From Lujinxingia vulgaris (GTDB lineage Bacteria; Myxococcota_A; Bradymonadia; Bradymonadales; Bradymonadaceae), in contig NZ_VOSL01000136.1 in assembly GCF_007997005.1 (NCBI RefSeq), positions 1 to 35,874 on the forward strand: a stretch of DNA of 35,874 nt, read 5' to 3'. Shown here one piece after another: positions 23,210 through 32,820 of the stretch. Every line of letters begins with the position of its first letter. The first letter of the stretch is position 1. Made by a program: the position numbers and the translations under genes. The notes beneath the pieces were generated by a model that ran no database searches, was not told where the DNA came from, and worked only from the letters and a program-made list of their open reading frames with translations.

Positions 23210-24238
23210 TTACTCCTCGTTGGTGTCGATCAACGTATAATTAAACGTAAGCAACACGCTGTTCTGCACCTGCGTCTCATCCAGAAGCTGCGGGTCGCTC
23301 AGAACCATCAGGCTGTAGGTCAGCCCCATCCAGTCCACAATCGCCACCCGGACCTTGCCCGTCATCCCGATACGCGTCAGCTCAAAGGGGGAGCGGTCCT
23401 GGTCATCGTTGTTCAGGAAGGGAACAAGCGCGGTGGCACCCACCCGGTAATCCACGCGCTGCTCCGGGAACTTGCCCTCCACGCCGATGAAGGCCTCCGC
23501 ACCGGCCTGGTACGCGTTGCTAAGCTCCAGAAGCTCCACATCGTTGGTAGCCGCATCGTCCTGGACCACAAGCACGCCCGCTGCCAACGCTTCACGGGCA
23601 CCAAAGCCGACACGCAGCGTGGCGCGCACCGCCTCCTGACGCACCGGCTCCAACGCCACACCGGCCGACTGGAAGAGGTTGAGCGGCGTCAACGGGTCAG
23701 CCACTCGCAACCGATCGGTAACCTCCCCGTCCACCGTCCCGTCCTCGCGCGTGATCAGGTAACCGGTGGGCTCCGCGCTCACGAGCTCGGTGGCAAACCA
23801 GCTCGTCTCCGCGCTCGCACGCGCGTACGGCCCGATCCAGTCGTTGAGCAGGTAGTTATAAATGCTTTCAATCTCGAGCTTGTCGTTGTTCTTCACAAAC
23901 TCCTGAAGCACCGGTGTGCGCGCCCAGCTGGTGTTGTAGCCCAGCGTATTACGCCATTGATGCTTGCCCGAGAAATAGTCGAGCCCCCCGCTGACCGCTC
24001 CGCCCAGCAAAAAGGACGTCCCCTCGTTCTGACCGATCACGTTCTGGTTGGACACCAGGTTGAAGCTGGCCTCCACACCCAGGCTCCCGCTGAAGCCCTG
24101 AGGCTGCTCGTTCACATCCAGCGCCTCCTGCCCCACGTACTGCGGCGCATCCGCTTCCTGCGCAAGCGCCCCGCTCGCCAGGGCCATCACCGACAAACCG
24201 GCACCAAACGCAACTCCCAACTTCTGCAACTTCAACAT
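23210..24238 (-). CDS. Secreted DUF3078-like outer-membrane protein
   Basis: 342 residues from the ATG at 24238, with GGAG about 7 nt upstream; the frame reaches 24424 but the extension lacks a signal. A typical Sec signal peptide with cleavage after A-L-A (residues 1-26, A-L-A-Q-E) is seen. The rest is rich in alternating polar/hydrophobic beta-strands. The stretch K-N-N-D-K-L-E-I-E-S-I-Y-N-Y-L and following W-F-A-T-E resembles DUF3078-type barrel proteins ('KxxDKLE' pattern). An outer-membrane location is inferred; the C-terminus does not end in Phe, unlike classical barrels. It precedes the CPBP gene by 4 bp on the same strand. Confidence 0.75.
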   Translation of the reverse strand: MLKLQKLGVAFGAGLSVMALASGALAQEADAPQYVGQEALDVNEQPQGFSGSLGVEASFNLVSNQNVIGQNEGTSFLLGGAVSGGLDYFSGKHQWRNTLGYNTSWARTPVLQEFVKNNDKLEIESIYNYLLNDWIGPYARASAETSWFATELVSAEPTGYLITREDGTVDGEVTDRLRVADPLTPLNLFQSAGVALEPVRQEAVRATLRVGFGAREALAAGVLVVQDDAATNDVELLELSNAYQAGAEAFIGVEGKFPEQRVDYRVGATALVPFLNNDDQDRSPFELTRIGMTGKVRVAIVDWMGLTYSLMVLSDPQLLDETQVQNSVLLTFNYTLIDTNEE

Positions 24239-24446
24239 CGACTTCTCCACTTCAGGTTGAACGACATGTTCATTCACACACAGCTCCGTTCGTAAAACGC
24301 CCGGAGCGAACAACAGACTCATCACGCAGCCCGGCAACGGGCCCGGCACGTACTCGGCCGCCAGCTTAGACACAACATCGCAGAGAACAAGACGCCCCCC
24401 CCTGGCAACTCGCTCTGCCACCAACGCCCCCCATCCCCCGACAAAC

Positions 24447-24908
24447 TCAGGCGATCGCCTTAAAGAGATTCGTGACCCGAATCACCGAGAGCGTCTTCCC
24501 ACTCTCAGCCTGCACGATCTCAACCTCATGGTGAATCAACGTGCGGCTCTTTCGCAGCACTCGCCCCCGCGTCACGATCACCCCCTCGGTAGCGCTGCGC
24601 ATATGCGAGCCGTTGATCTCAATGCCCACCGGCACACGCTTCGTCAGGTCCAGCTTCCAGCATGCATGCATACTCGCTGCCGACTCCCCCAGCAGCATGC
24701 TGATGCCCCCGTGCAAAAGCCCGAAAGGCTGCAAGGCGTGCGGCCCCATCGCCATCGAGAGCGTAATACCCTCGTCATCCACCGCGATAAGCTCCACCCC
24801 GTGCACCTCCAGCGCGGTGCCCCGGCGAAGCTCCTGCCACATCGCGCGCCAGGCGTCTTCGCTATGCGCCTCAGCTGCAAAACGTTTTAAGACCTCGGGC
24901 TCAGGCAT
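24447..24908 (-). CDS. PaaI-type hotdog-fold thioesterase
   Basis: Cytoplasmic acyl-CoA thioesterase of 153 residues. The chosen ATG (24908) overlaps the end of ribF by 8 bp; the in-frame extension to 24986 is an Arg-rich translation of ribF. The hotdog core carries P-F-G-L-L-H-G-G (His66-Gly67-Gly68) and the catalytic Glu75 in G-E-S-A-A-S, matching the PaaI/MenI group, and a C-terminal strand V-I-V-T-R-G-R-V-L with T-L-I-H-H-E-V-E-I. Such enzymes hydrolyse phenylacetyl-, benzoyl- or 1,4-dihydroxy-2-naphthoyl-CoA. No menaquinone gene is adjacent, so the substrate is open. The overlap suggests coupling with ribF. Confidence 0.9.
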   Translation of the reverse strand: MPEPEVLKRFAAEAHSEDAWRAMWQELRRGTALEVHGVELIAVDDEGITLSMAMGPHALQPFGLLHGGISMLLGESAASMHACWKLDLTKRVPVGIEINGSHMRSATEGVIVTRGRVLRKSRTLIHHEVEIVQAESGKTLSVIRVTNLFKAIA

Positions 24909-25860
24909 CGTCGCCCTCCTCAAAGTAGGCGCGCACCTGCGCCACATCCTTCTGAATCTGCGCGACCAGCTCCGCCGGCGACGCAAACGCCATCTCCGGG
25001 CGCACGTGACGATAAAGCGAGAGCGTCACCTCCTCGCCATACAAATCGAGCTCCGTCTCCATCCCCTCCTCCAACACGAAGGTCTCCACCGTGCGCGCTC
25101 CGCCCCCAAAGGTCGGCCGCGTGCCGATATTGGTGATCGCCCGCCACCCCGCACCGTCGCTCCCCACGGCGAGTCGTGTGGCATAGACCCCGTCCGGCGG
25201 AAGCGCCATCCCTTCGGCCACCGCCAGGTTTGCCGTCGGAAAGCCCAGCGCGCGCCCCCGCGCCTCCCCGTGCACCACCTCCCCCACCAAACGATGAGGC
25301 CGACCCAGTAAGCGGCGAGCCATCGTCAGGTCGCCGGCCGCGACACAGGCACGGACGCGGGTTGAGCTCACCACCTCGCCCTCCACCTCCACCAGCTTCG
25401 GGACCACCACCTTCAGCCCGAACTGCTCCCCCTGCTCTCGCAACAACGCCGTCGTCCCCTCCCGGCGATGCCCGAAACGAAAGTCCTCGCCAACCACCAC
25501 CTCCACCGCCCCCAGCCCTTCGACGAGCACCTCTTCAATAAACGCCTGCGGGCGCATCGAGGCCAGCGCCTGATCAAAGCGCAACGCCACCACCGCCTCC
25601 ACCCCGTAGCTACCCATCAACGCGTAGCGCTGCGGCGACACGCTGAGCTTTGCCGGTGCAGCCTCCGGTCTGAAAAACGCCACCGGATGCGGATCAAAGG
25701 TCATCGCCACAGGCGTCGCCCCCAGCGCCGCGGCCTGCTCCTTGACCTGAGCAAAGATGGCCTGATGCCCCAGATGCATCCCATCAAAGTTGCCAATCGT
25801 CACCACCGAGCGCGTCAGCCCGGCGCCGGCCTCCTCGATCGTCGTATAGACTCGCGTCAT
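24901..25860 (-). CDS. ribF: Bifunctional riboflavin kinase/FAD synthetase
   Basis: Makes FMN and FAD from riboflavin in the cytoplasm. 319 residues from ATG 25860, the normal RibF length; the open frame to 25953 gives a nonconserved extension. N-terminal adenylyltransferase domain: T-I-G-N-F-D-G-M-H-L-G-H (about residues 20-31), F-D-P-H-P-V-A-F-F, and S-S-T-R-V-R. C-terminal riboflavin kinase domain: G-R-A-L-G-F-P-T-A-N-L (about 203-213), N-I-G-T-R-P-T-F-G, and E-T-F-V-L. The ribosome binding site is poor (AGCAGAAG). A 172-bp gap to the divergent outer-membrane protein gene holds the promoters; no FMN riboswitch-like structure was recognised there. Confidence 0.96.
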   Translation of the reverse strand: MTRVYTTIEEAGAGLTRSVVTIGNFDGMHLGHQAIFAQVKEQAAALGATPVAMTFDPHPVAFFRPEAAPAKLSVSPQRYALMGSYGVEAVVALRFDQALASMRPQAFIEEVLVEGLGAVEVVVGEDFRFGHRREGTTALLREQGEQFGLKVVVPKLVEVEGEVVSSTRVRACVAAGDLTMARRLLGRPHRLVGEVVHGEARGRALGFPTANLAVAEGMALPPDGVYATRLAVGSDGAGWRAITNIGTRPTFGGGARTVETFVLEEGMETELDLYGEEVTLSLYRHVRPEMAFASPAELVAQIQKDVAQVRAYFEEGDDA

Positions 25861-26032
25861 CTTCTGCTCATCGGTCGTAGGCGGCCCCTTCTGGGCCGCA
25901 GGATCGCGCGGAGTGTAATGTTCCACCCTCCCCTCGACAAGGCCGCCGCTCACAGCCCCGGTTGTCCCGCCCCTGACCTCGCGCTAGGCTGCCCCCCGGT
26001 TCTTCATCGATGACCCCGTCCCGGGCCTCTGT

Positions 26033-27475
26033 ATGCGCTGTATGCCCCCCCGCACCACCCTCACCCTGCTGACCGGCCTGCTCACGCTCGCCATCGCCGC
26101 CCCGGCCAGCGCCCAGTCCAGCGCAGGCTCCGAAAGCGACGACGCCCCGGTGGTCATGCTCTCCGCCGAGGCTGGCGTCGGCCCCGTCGCTGAAGACGTC
26201 TTCCTCAACCTGACCCCGCGGCTGACCTTCATCAAACTCCTGCCCGCCCCCCTCTGTGAAGGCGGCGGCACCTGCTCCGCGCTCCTCCACGCCGCGCTGC
26301 AAGTTCCCCTGCGTCTGCGCCTCGCGGACCGCGCCCCCGAACAAAACACCCTCCTGCGCGAAGAAGACTGGCTGGAGCTCTCGGACTACCTGCGCATCAT
26401 CCGTCGCCTGGAGTACGGCACCCTCAACGACCCGCTCTACGTTCGCCTCGGGGAACTCGGCGGCGCCTCGCTCGGAAACGGCACCATCATCGGCGGCTAC
26501 TACAACGTCATCACCACCGATCATTACCGCCTGGGCCTGCGCGCCCACCTCGACCTCAAGCGCGCCGGCGTTGAACTTCTGGCCAACAACCTCGCCAGCC
26601 CCAACCTCTTAGGAGTTCGCGCTCACGCGCGCCCGTCCACCTTCTTTGAGAACGCCCCCCGCGCCCTCGACCGCCTCCAGCTCGGCGCGACCCTCGTCAC
26701 CGACCTCCGCGCTCCGACCGACCTTGAGCGCAACCCCGACGGCAGCGCCCTGGCCGGCCCCACCCGCGAGCCCCGGGTCGAAAGCTCCCAGCCCACCACT
26801 CTTCTCGGCCTTGATCTGCGCGCGAACCTCATCGAGCGCGCGCGCCTCTCGCTGACCCCATACCTCGATCTTAACGCCCACCTCGGCCTGGGAAGCGGAC
26901 TTCACGCAGGCCTGCTCTGGCGCCAGAACATCGCTGACCCCGTCGAGATCTCCGCGCGCCTCGAATACCGCCGCCTCTCCGGGCGCTACCTCCCCGAATA
27001 CATCGATCCCCTCTACGAGGTCTCTCGCTTCCAGTCCCTCTCCCCCACCGAGCCCGGCCTGGCCGGTCCCAAACTTCGCGTGGCCCGCTCCACCCCGCCC
27101 ACCACCCGGCACGGTGCCCAGGCCTGGGTGCAGGCTCGCCTGGCCGGCATCCTCACCCTGAGCGCCGCCTACGAAGACGCCCAGGGCCCGGGCAACGCCG
27201 CCCTGCGCGCCCGCGCCGCCCTCCAGCTTGCCGGTCGCCTGCAGCTCGGCGCCTTTTACTACAAAGCCCACCTCGACGGCCCCGCCACCGAGAGCATCAC
27301 CGAGGGCATCGTCGATCGCGACGGCGCCCTCACCGTCGCCGAGGGCCGCCTGGGGCTCTGGGGGCCCCTCTACGCCCACGCCCAGTACGGTGGCCTCTGG
27401 CAACTTCGCGACGACGGCGTCTTCGAGACGGTGCGCCTCTGGAACATCGGCCTGGGCGCCGGCATGAGCTTCTGA
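26033..27475 (+). CDS. Predicted outer-membrane beta-barrel protein
   Basis: 480 residues with a Sec signal peptide ending A-S-A-Q. Two ATGs (26033 and 26042) are possible and neither has a clear ribosome binding site. The mature part alternates polar and nonpolar residues over many strands, and the C-terminus is G-A-G-M-S-F, the terminal Phe expected for insertion by the BAM machinery. No family is recognised. A two-cysteine loop C-E-G-G-G-T-C near residues 76-82 may form a surface disulfide. It overlaps the next gene as TGATG, so it is translationally coupled to a class A penicillin-binding protein. A role in linking cell wall and outer membrane is possible but unproven. Confidence 0.75.
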   Translation: MRCMPPRTTLTLLTGLLTLAIAAPASAQSSAGSESDDAPVVMLSAEAGVGPVAEDVFLNLTPRLTFIKLLPAPLCEGGGTCSALLHAALQVPLRLRLADRAPEQNTLLREEDWLELSDYLRIIRRLEYGTLNDPLYVRLGELGGASLGNGTIIGGYYNVITTDHYRLGLRAHLDLKRAGVELLANNLASPNLLGVRAHARPSTFFENAPRALDRLQLGATLVTDLRAPTDLERNPDGSALAGPTREPRVESSQPTTLLGLDLRANLIERARLSLTPYLDLNAHLGLGSGLHAGLLWRQNIADPVEISARLEYRRLSGRYLPEYIDPLYEVSRFQSLSPTEPGLAGPKLRVARSTPPTTRHGAQAWVQARLAGILTLSAAYEDAQGPGNAALRARAALQLAGRLQLGAFYYKAHLDGPATESITEGIVDRDGALTVAEGRLGLWGPLYAHAQYGGLWQLRDDGVFETVRLWNIGLGAGMSF

Positions 27476-29868
27476 TGACCCGAACTCGCCAGCACGGCCC
27501 CAGCCTTCTTAAACGCGCGCTCCTCTACACCCTGGCGTGTGCCCTGCTCGCCAGCGTCGCGCTCGCCATCTGGCTCTCCCAGCTCAGCGCCCGCGCCCAC
27601 GCCAACCTCCCTCCCCTGCCTGACCTCCACGCATGGCACCCCGAACGCCCGGCTCACAGCGCCACCGCCGACGGCTGGCCCCTCACCGCCCCGGCCCCAC
27701 CGCCCCCCCTCACCTACGACGAGCTCCCCCCGCTCCTCATCACCGCCGTGCTCGCCGCAGAAGACGAAGACTTCTTCTCCCACCAGGGCTACAACCCCCG
27801 CTCCATCGCCCGCGCCGCCCTCGTCAACCTCCGCGCCGGCGACATCGTGCAAGGAGCGAGCACCATCACCCAGCAGGTCGCCAAACATTTTCTGGACCGC
27901 CAGAAGACCACCCACCGCAAAGTCCAGGAACTTCTCCTGGCCCGCCAGCTCGAAGCCCACTACACCAAGCCCGAGATCCTCGCAGCGTACCTGCGCAACG
28001 TCTACTTCGGGGAGCAGGCATGGGGCATCACCGCCGCCAGCCACCGCTACTTCCACACCTCCCCCCACAACCTCACCCTGGGCCAGATGGCCATGCTCGC
28101 CGGCATCCTCCCCGCGCCCAGCAACTACAACCCGGTGGCCTCCCCCGAACTCGCCACACACAAGCGCAACCGCGTGCTGCGTCGCCTCCACGAGATCGGT
28201 GTCATCGACCAGGCCACCTACACTCGCGAGGTCGCAGCCCCGCTAAGCGTCGACGACCTTCCCACATTCGAGGACGCGCTCGCGCTGCGACTTCCCGAGG
28301 CCGACGCCGAGGCCCGCCAGGCCCTTGCCACACAGCACCCCGACCTCGACTGGAGCCAGGCCGGAAAACACATCATCACCACCCACCGCCCCGCCCTTCA
28401 GGCCCTGGCGCGCCAAGCTCTGCATCGCGGCGTGTACGAGCACGGCCAGCGCCAGGGCTTTCGGGGGCCCCACGCTCGCCAGAAGCCCCCCGCGCGCCCC
28501 GACCTGGCCCCGACAGCCGCCGCGAACCTCTTCGATGGAATCAACGCCGGCGATGGGGTGACCCCGGCGCTCGTCCACGAGGTCACCTCCCGCGGCATCC
28601 GTCTGCAAACCCCGCACACCGACGTCACCCTCAGCCCCGACGCTCTTGTATGGCTCGGCGGCATCGATCCCCGCACCCACACGCCCCGCGACCCACACGC
28701 CTACCTGAAGCGCCTCCACCCCGGCGATCTCGTCCTGCTCCACCGCTCTGGCCCCGACGCGCCCTGGCAGCTCTTCAACGCCCCCCGCGCCGAAGGCGCC
28801 CTGCTCCTCCTCGATCACGCAAGCGGCGACATCCTCGCCAGCGTGGGCAGCCACCGCGTCGATCGCAGCGCCTTTAACCGCGCCACCCGCGCCTGCCGCC
28901 AGCCCGGAAGCCTCTTTAAAACGATCCTCTTCGCCGAGGCCCTCTCCGGCTCACTCACCCTGGCCACCCCCTTACGCGACATCCCCACCACCGTCGAAAC
29001 CCGCGGACAGCCCGAAGGCTGGCAGCCCCGCAACGCCGACGCCGACTTCAAAGGCACCATCACCGCCCTCGACGCGCTGGTGTTCAGCCGCAACATCCCT
29101 GCCGTTCACCTCTACGAGCGCATCGGCGCCGCCGCACTCATCCGCCGCGCCCGCACCATGGGCGTCGACGCCGAGCTCGACCCCACCGCCTCTCTGGCCC
29201 TGGGCGCAAGCTGCGTCACCCTCCTCGACATGGCCCGCACCCACGCCAGCGTCGCCTGCGGGGGCCTGCGCGCGTCGAGCCGCAGCATCGACCGCATCAT
29301 CGATCGTCAAAGCGGCCGTATCGACGACCGCGGCCACTTCGCCTCCCCCACGGCCTCCGCCCCCGCCCGTCTGGCCCGCATCGCCTCCCCCCTTAACCCT
29401 CCCCGGCAGGCCCTGGGCCCCCGCGCCAACGCCCTCCTTCACAGCGCGCTGACCCAGGTCACCACCCGCGGCACCGCCGCCGACCTCCCCAAAGGCTGGC
29501 CCCTCATCGCCAAAACCGGCACCACCAACGAGTTCGACGCCTGGATCGCCGCCGCCGATCCCCACCTCACCTTCGTGGTCTGGGTCGGAAGCGACAAAAA
29601 CACCGAACCCCTGGGCCGCGGCGAACACGGCGGCCGCACCGCCCTCCCCATCCTCTCCGATCTCTACCAGCACCTCGACGACCCCGCCCTCACCTGGCCC
29701 GAACGCCCCGTCGAGCTCGACGAAATCCTCATCGACCCCGACACCGGCCTGCGCGCAAGGGGCGGCGAGCCGGGCCAACCCTACCTTTTTGCGCCGGGCA
29801 CCGCTCCGGGAGAGTTCGCCCCGACCCGCGCATCCCGCCAGATGCTGCGCCTCGACGCGATCCGCTAA
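27475..29868 (+). CDS. Class A penicillin-binding protein (PBP1-type transglycosylase/transpeptidase)
   Basis: Polymerises and cross-links peptidoglycan. 797 residues with a short cytoplasmic tail and one anchor helix (about 15-35). The GT51 domain (about 80-260) has E-D-E-D-F-F-S-H-Q-G (Glu96), Q-G-A-S-T-I-T-Q-Q, R-K-V-Q-E and K-P-E-I-L-A-A-Y-L-R-N-V-Y-F-G. The transpeptidase domain (about 435-750) has the three motifs S-L-F-K (Ser479), S-R-N (538-540) and K-T-G-T (680-683). A Gly/His-rich insert of about 100 residues between the domains looks less conserved. The ATG overlaps the stop of the barrel gene (TGATG). It ends 13 bp before the convergent lipoprotein gene. Confidence 0.95.
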   Translation: MTRTRQHGPSLLKRALLYTLACALLASVALAIWLSQLSARAHANLPPLPDLHAWHPERPAHSATADGWPLTAPAPPPPLTYDELPPLLITAVLAAEDEDFFSHQGYNPRSIARAALVNLRAGDIVQGASTITQQVAKHFLDRQKTTHRKVQELLLARQLEAHYTKPEILAAYLRNVYFGEQAWGITAASHRYFHTSPHNLTLGQMAMLAGILPAPSNYNPVASPELATHKRNRVLRRLHEIGVIDQATYTREVAAPLSVDDLPTFEDALALRLPEADAEARQALATQHPDLDWSQAGKHIITTHRPALQALARQALHRGVYEHGQRQGFRGPHARQKPPARPDLAPTAAANLFDGINAGDGVTPALVHEVTSRGIRLQTPHTDVTLSPDALVWLGGIDPRTHTPRDPHAYLKRLHPGDLVLLHRSGPDAPWQLFNAPRAEGALLLLDHASGDILASVGSHRVDRSAFNRATRACRQPGSLFKTILFAEALSGSLTLATPLRDIPTTVETRGQPEGWQPRNADADFKGTITALDALVFSRNIPAVHLYERIGAAALIRRARTMGVDAELDPTASLALGASCVTLLDMARTHASVACGGLRASSRSIDRIIDRQSGRIDDRGHFASPTASAPARLARIASPLNPPRQALGPRANALLHSALTQVTTRGTAADLPKGWPLIAKTGTTNEFDAWIAAADPHLTFVVWVGSDKNTEPLGRGEHGGRTALPILSDLYQHLDDPALTWPERPVELDEILIDPDTGLRARGGEPGQPYLFAPGTAPGEFAPTRASRQMLRLDAIR

Positions 29869-29881
29869 CGTCAGCGTAGCC

Positions 29882-31741
29882 TCACTCCTCCACCCGAAAC
29901 TCAATAATCCCCTGCGCCTCATCACTGCGATCAACGCCCTCCGAGCCCTCTTCACCTCCGGCGCTCGGCGACGCCTCCACCAGCGCCTCCCCGTACACCT
30001 GAAGCGTCTCCAGCGCGGTCTGCGCCTCCCCAAGGCGCTCTCCGAACCCGCTCTGCGGCTCCTGCACGCTGTACGAGACGATCACCTCGCCACGCTCCCA
30101 CTGCCACAGCCGCAGCTCGATCGCCTCCCCCTCCACCTCACCGGCCGCCGAGAGCAGCACCCGCGGACCCTGCTCCGCCTCCGAGACCACAACCTCCGGC
30201 GACGATCCGGTCACCGAGCTGGCGAACGCCTCCTTGAGCTGCTTCACATACCCCTCCCCGCCAAACGCCGCTCCTGTCGGGTCGACCAGCTCGGTGGTCC
30301 ACTGCACCAGCGAACCATCCTCGTGGGTCGCAAACCAGCGCACGTGCACCTCATCGCTCTTCTGCACCGTCCAGCCCTCCAGGGCCTCCAGCGACATCTC
30401 CCAGCCCGCCGCCGGATCGATCCACGTGGAGCCCTCCAGCGTCGCCTCCTGAGCCGCCTGCACGTAGCGCTCGTAGGTCGTGGGCACAAAGCGCATCGGC
30501 GCCGGTTCCTCCGGCAAAAACGCCACCGCCGCCCCGGCCAGCGCCTTGACCTCATCATCGAGGATCTGCGGATCCTGAGCGCTCTCATAGCTCGTCAGCG
30601 CCACGTTGAGCCCCTGCACCGCCACGCGCATCCGCCCGGCGCGCGCCTCACTGCCCAGCCTGGCCAGCAACGCCCGCTCCATCGCCCCGGCCACCTGCTG
30701 CGCCTCGTGCGGTGTGCGCCAGGCGGTCAACCACACAAAGGCCTGCCCCGTCTCACCCGGCCCCTCATAGACCCGGTAGCTATCGGCCAGCCACGCCCCG
30801 AAGATCGAGCGCGCCTCATGCGCCGGCAGCACCTCTTCGAGCCACACGCTTGTCAGAAGCGGCCCCACCTCCCCGCGGGCAACCTCCTCCCAGCGTCGGG
30901 CTTCCTGAACCTTCTCAAAGGCCTCGGGCCACTGCCAGGTCGCCTCCCCGTCGCCCTCCAGCCACCGGTCCGGGCGCACCACCTCCACGCTCCGAGCGGC
31001 CCCCTCAACTCGCCCCCACTCCACCCCCGCCCAACCTCGGGCGCGGTAGAGCGCCGCGCCCAACGCCAGCGCCTCGCGCGTCACCGCCGCCCCCAGTCCA
31101 TCCCCATCACTGCGAAGCAGCGCCCCCACCCCCTCCACGCGCTCCACCAGATCGGGGCGCCTGGCCAGCAACGCCGCATCCACCTTCATCTTCTGAGCCT
31201 GCGCCTGCGCCAGCGTCGCCGCAAACATCGGCCCCGCCCCCAGCACCACCTCGCGCGCCAGCCAGCTGTCAACGCTCTGGGCCGGCGCCATCGCCCCGAA
31301 CACCTCGCCCTCCAACGCCCGACTCGCCGCCACCGCCGCCGCCCACTGCGATGAGGCGCCACCGCCAACCCGACGCACCCGCAATCCGCCATCGAGAAGT
31401 TCGGCCGAGGCCCGCGTTCGACTTCGATCCCCCTGCAACCTCAACGCCCCCGCGTCGCCATAAAGCCCCCTGGAGATCCGCACACGCTCGGCCTCCACCG
31501 CCTCGGGCACGATCGCCATCGCCCCGATCGCCTCCGCCTCCTCGATCCGCACCGGTACCTCAAAGGCCCGATCGCGCAGCGCGGCAGCCTCGCGCACCAC
31601 CGCCTCGCCATCACCGCTTGAAACCTCAACCTCGGCGCCACTCTGCTCCCCCTCACCGCCCTCCGAGCTCCCCGGCGTCTCACAGGCGCACAGCCCCGCC
31701 ACCACCCACGCCGCCAACATCCCTGTCGTCTTCCACTGCAT
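29882..31741 (-). CDS. Large lipoprotein of unknown function
   Basis: 619 residues from ATG 31741 (a GGAGGGAG tract 5-6 nt upstream); an ATG five codons earlier is also possible. The signal peptide ends in V-A-G-L-C-A-C (Cys20 as lipid site), followed by a Ser/Glu/Gly-rich linker to about 55. Mature sequence is acidic, with a helical alanine-rich part and a C-terminal alpha/beta part of about 170 residues with W-E-M-S-L-E-A-L-E-G-W-T and Y-V-K-Q-L-K-E-A-F-A. I do not recognise a family. It converges on the PBP gene, and the promoter faces a divergent unknown gene 157 bp away. A competing plus-strand frame over this region is its shadow. Confidence 0.75.
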   Translation of the reverse strand: MQWKTTGMLAAWVVAGLCACETPGSSEGGEGEQSGAEVEVSSGDGEAVVREAAALRDRAFEVPVRIEEAEAIGAMAIVPEAVEAERVRISRGLYGDAGALRLQGDRSRTRASAELLDGGLRVRRVGGGASSQWAAAVAASRALEGEVFGAMAPAQSVDSWLAREVVLGAGPMFAATLAQAQAQKMKVDAALLARRPDLVERVEGVGALLRSDGDGLGAAVTREALALGAALYRARGWAGVEWGRVEGAARSVEVVRPDRWLEGDGEATWQWPEAFEKVQEARRWEEVARGEVGPLLTSVWLEEVLPAHEARSIFGAWLADSYRVYEGPGETGQAFVWLTAWRTPHEAQQVAGAMERALLARLGSEARAGRMRVAVQGLNVALTSYESAQDPQILDDEVKALAGAAVAFLPEEPAPMRFVPTTYERYVQAAQEATLEGSTWIDPAAGWEMSLEALEGWTVQKSDEVHVRWFATHEDGSLVQWTTELVDPTGAAFGGEGYVKQLKEAFASSVTGSSPEVVVSEAEQGPRVLLSAAGEVEGEAIELRLWQWERGEVIVSYSVQEPQSGFGERLGEAQTALETLQVYGEALVEASPSAGGEEGSEGVDRSDEAQGIIEFRVEE

Positions 31742-31898
31742 CGCTACTCCCTCCACATCGTCTCAAACTTGCGCGTCGACTCCCTCGCCATGGTGGACCA
31801 CCATCCCCGCCGGGTCAAAACAACCCTCGCGCTGGCATCGCAAGCCGGCTGCCATTACACTCCCCTCCCCGCCACACTCTCCTCTTCAGGGGCCCACC

Positions 31899-32672
31899 TT
31901 GAGCGCAACCTCACCCACCGATCTTCCCTTCCTCCTCTGGCGCACCCACCGCGGCCCCGACGGCCAGCGTTTCCCCGAGGTCATCGCCACCGACGGCCAC
32001 ACCATCCGCCGCGTCGGCACCCTCGACCGCCAGATCTACCTGCAGATCTTCGAAGCCGAAGACGCCGCCCGAACCCTCGTCACGCGCATCGAAGCCGGGC
32101 TCAAGCGCCAGCACGCCGTCATCGGCTACTCCATGATGCAGGGCGACCACCCGGTGGCCATCCGCGTCACAGGAAGCCCCGGAGATCCGGGCTGGCTGGC
32201 CTTCCCCGACCGCGGCGCCCTGCCCCCCGAGCTTCGCCCGGCCGACGCCCGCACCACCCTGCCCGCCCTTGCCCGCGATCTTCCCCAGCGCCGCCTGGTG
32301 GCCGGCGCCTCCACCCGACGCGGCCACAACACCCTGACCCTGCTCTGCGCCATCGAGGAGCGCGGCTCCGCCCCCGGGCTGGCCATCCTTCCCCACCTCA
32401 GCGCCATCACGCTCGTGGCCACGCGCCCCGACGCCGGCGCTCCGGCCGAACTCTCCCTGGGACGCCGCCCCCCTCAACCCTCGACCCAGACCCACGCCAG
32501 CGACCACCGCCTCGACTTGCACTTCGAGCTCCCCAACCTCCCCGCCGCCGAACTTCTGGCCGACCCCGCCGTGCGCTTCTGGCTGCGCATCGAACTCAGT
32601 CAAACGCTCCTCTGCCTGCCCGCCCGCTGGCGCACCTTCGATCTCGAAATTCGCCCCGACCGACGCCCCTGA
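31899..32672 (+). CDS. Conserved-looking hypothetical protein (TTG start)
   Basis: 257 residues beginning at a TTG, with AGGGG about 6-10 nt upstream; there is no ATG near the start. The frame keeps the strong GC preference in third positions typical of neighbours, unlike an overlapping longer frame (31769-32824). No signal peptide or membrane segment is visible. The protein reads L-L-W-R-T-H-R-G-P-D-G at the N-terminus, is acidic-basic mixed and ends in a basic tail. No family is recognised. It stands before the phosphomannomutase gene with a 148-bp gap, and its promoter region is shared with the divergent lipoprotein. Confidence 0.6.
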   Translation: MSATSPTDLPFLLWRTHRGPDGQRFPEVIATDGHTIRRVGTLDRQIYLQIFEAEDAARTLVTRIEAGLKRQHAVIGYSMMQGDHPVAIRVTGSPGDPGWLAFPDRGALPPELRPADARTTLPALARDLPQRRLVAGASTRRGHNTLTLLCAIEERGSAPGLAILPHLSAITLVATRPDAGAPAELSLGRRPPQPSTQTHASDHRLDLHFELPNLPAAELLADPAVRFWLRIELSQTLLCLPARWRTFDLEIRPDRRP

Positions 32673-32820
32673 TCCCCAACCTTGCCCCCCCCGCCACCGT
32701 GGTGCTACACCCCGCCTTGCTAAACGTTTTGCGGCGCTTAGCTTCGGCCCACTTTCGTCATCCCGCACCGGCCTCGACGTCTGCGCCGCTCACCCTCGCC
32801 CTCCCGACGACGGAGCCTTC

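Noticed and set aside
25861-26032. FMN riboswitch near ribF
   Set aside because: The conserved RFN element sequence blocks were not seen in this short GC-rich gap.
29789-31354. 521-residue plus-strand frame opposite the unknown lipoprotein
   Set aside because: Rich in Arg/His/Pro/Leu as expected for a shadow of a GC-rich gene; the minus-strand frame has a good ribosome binding site, signal peptide and lipobox.
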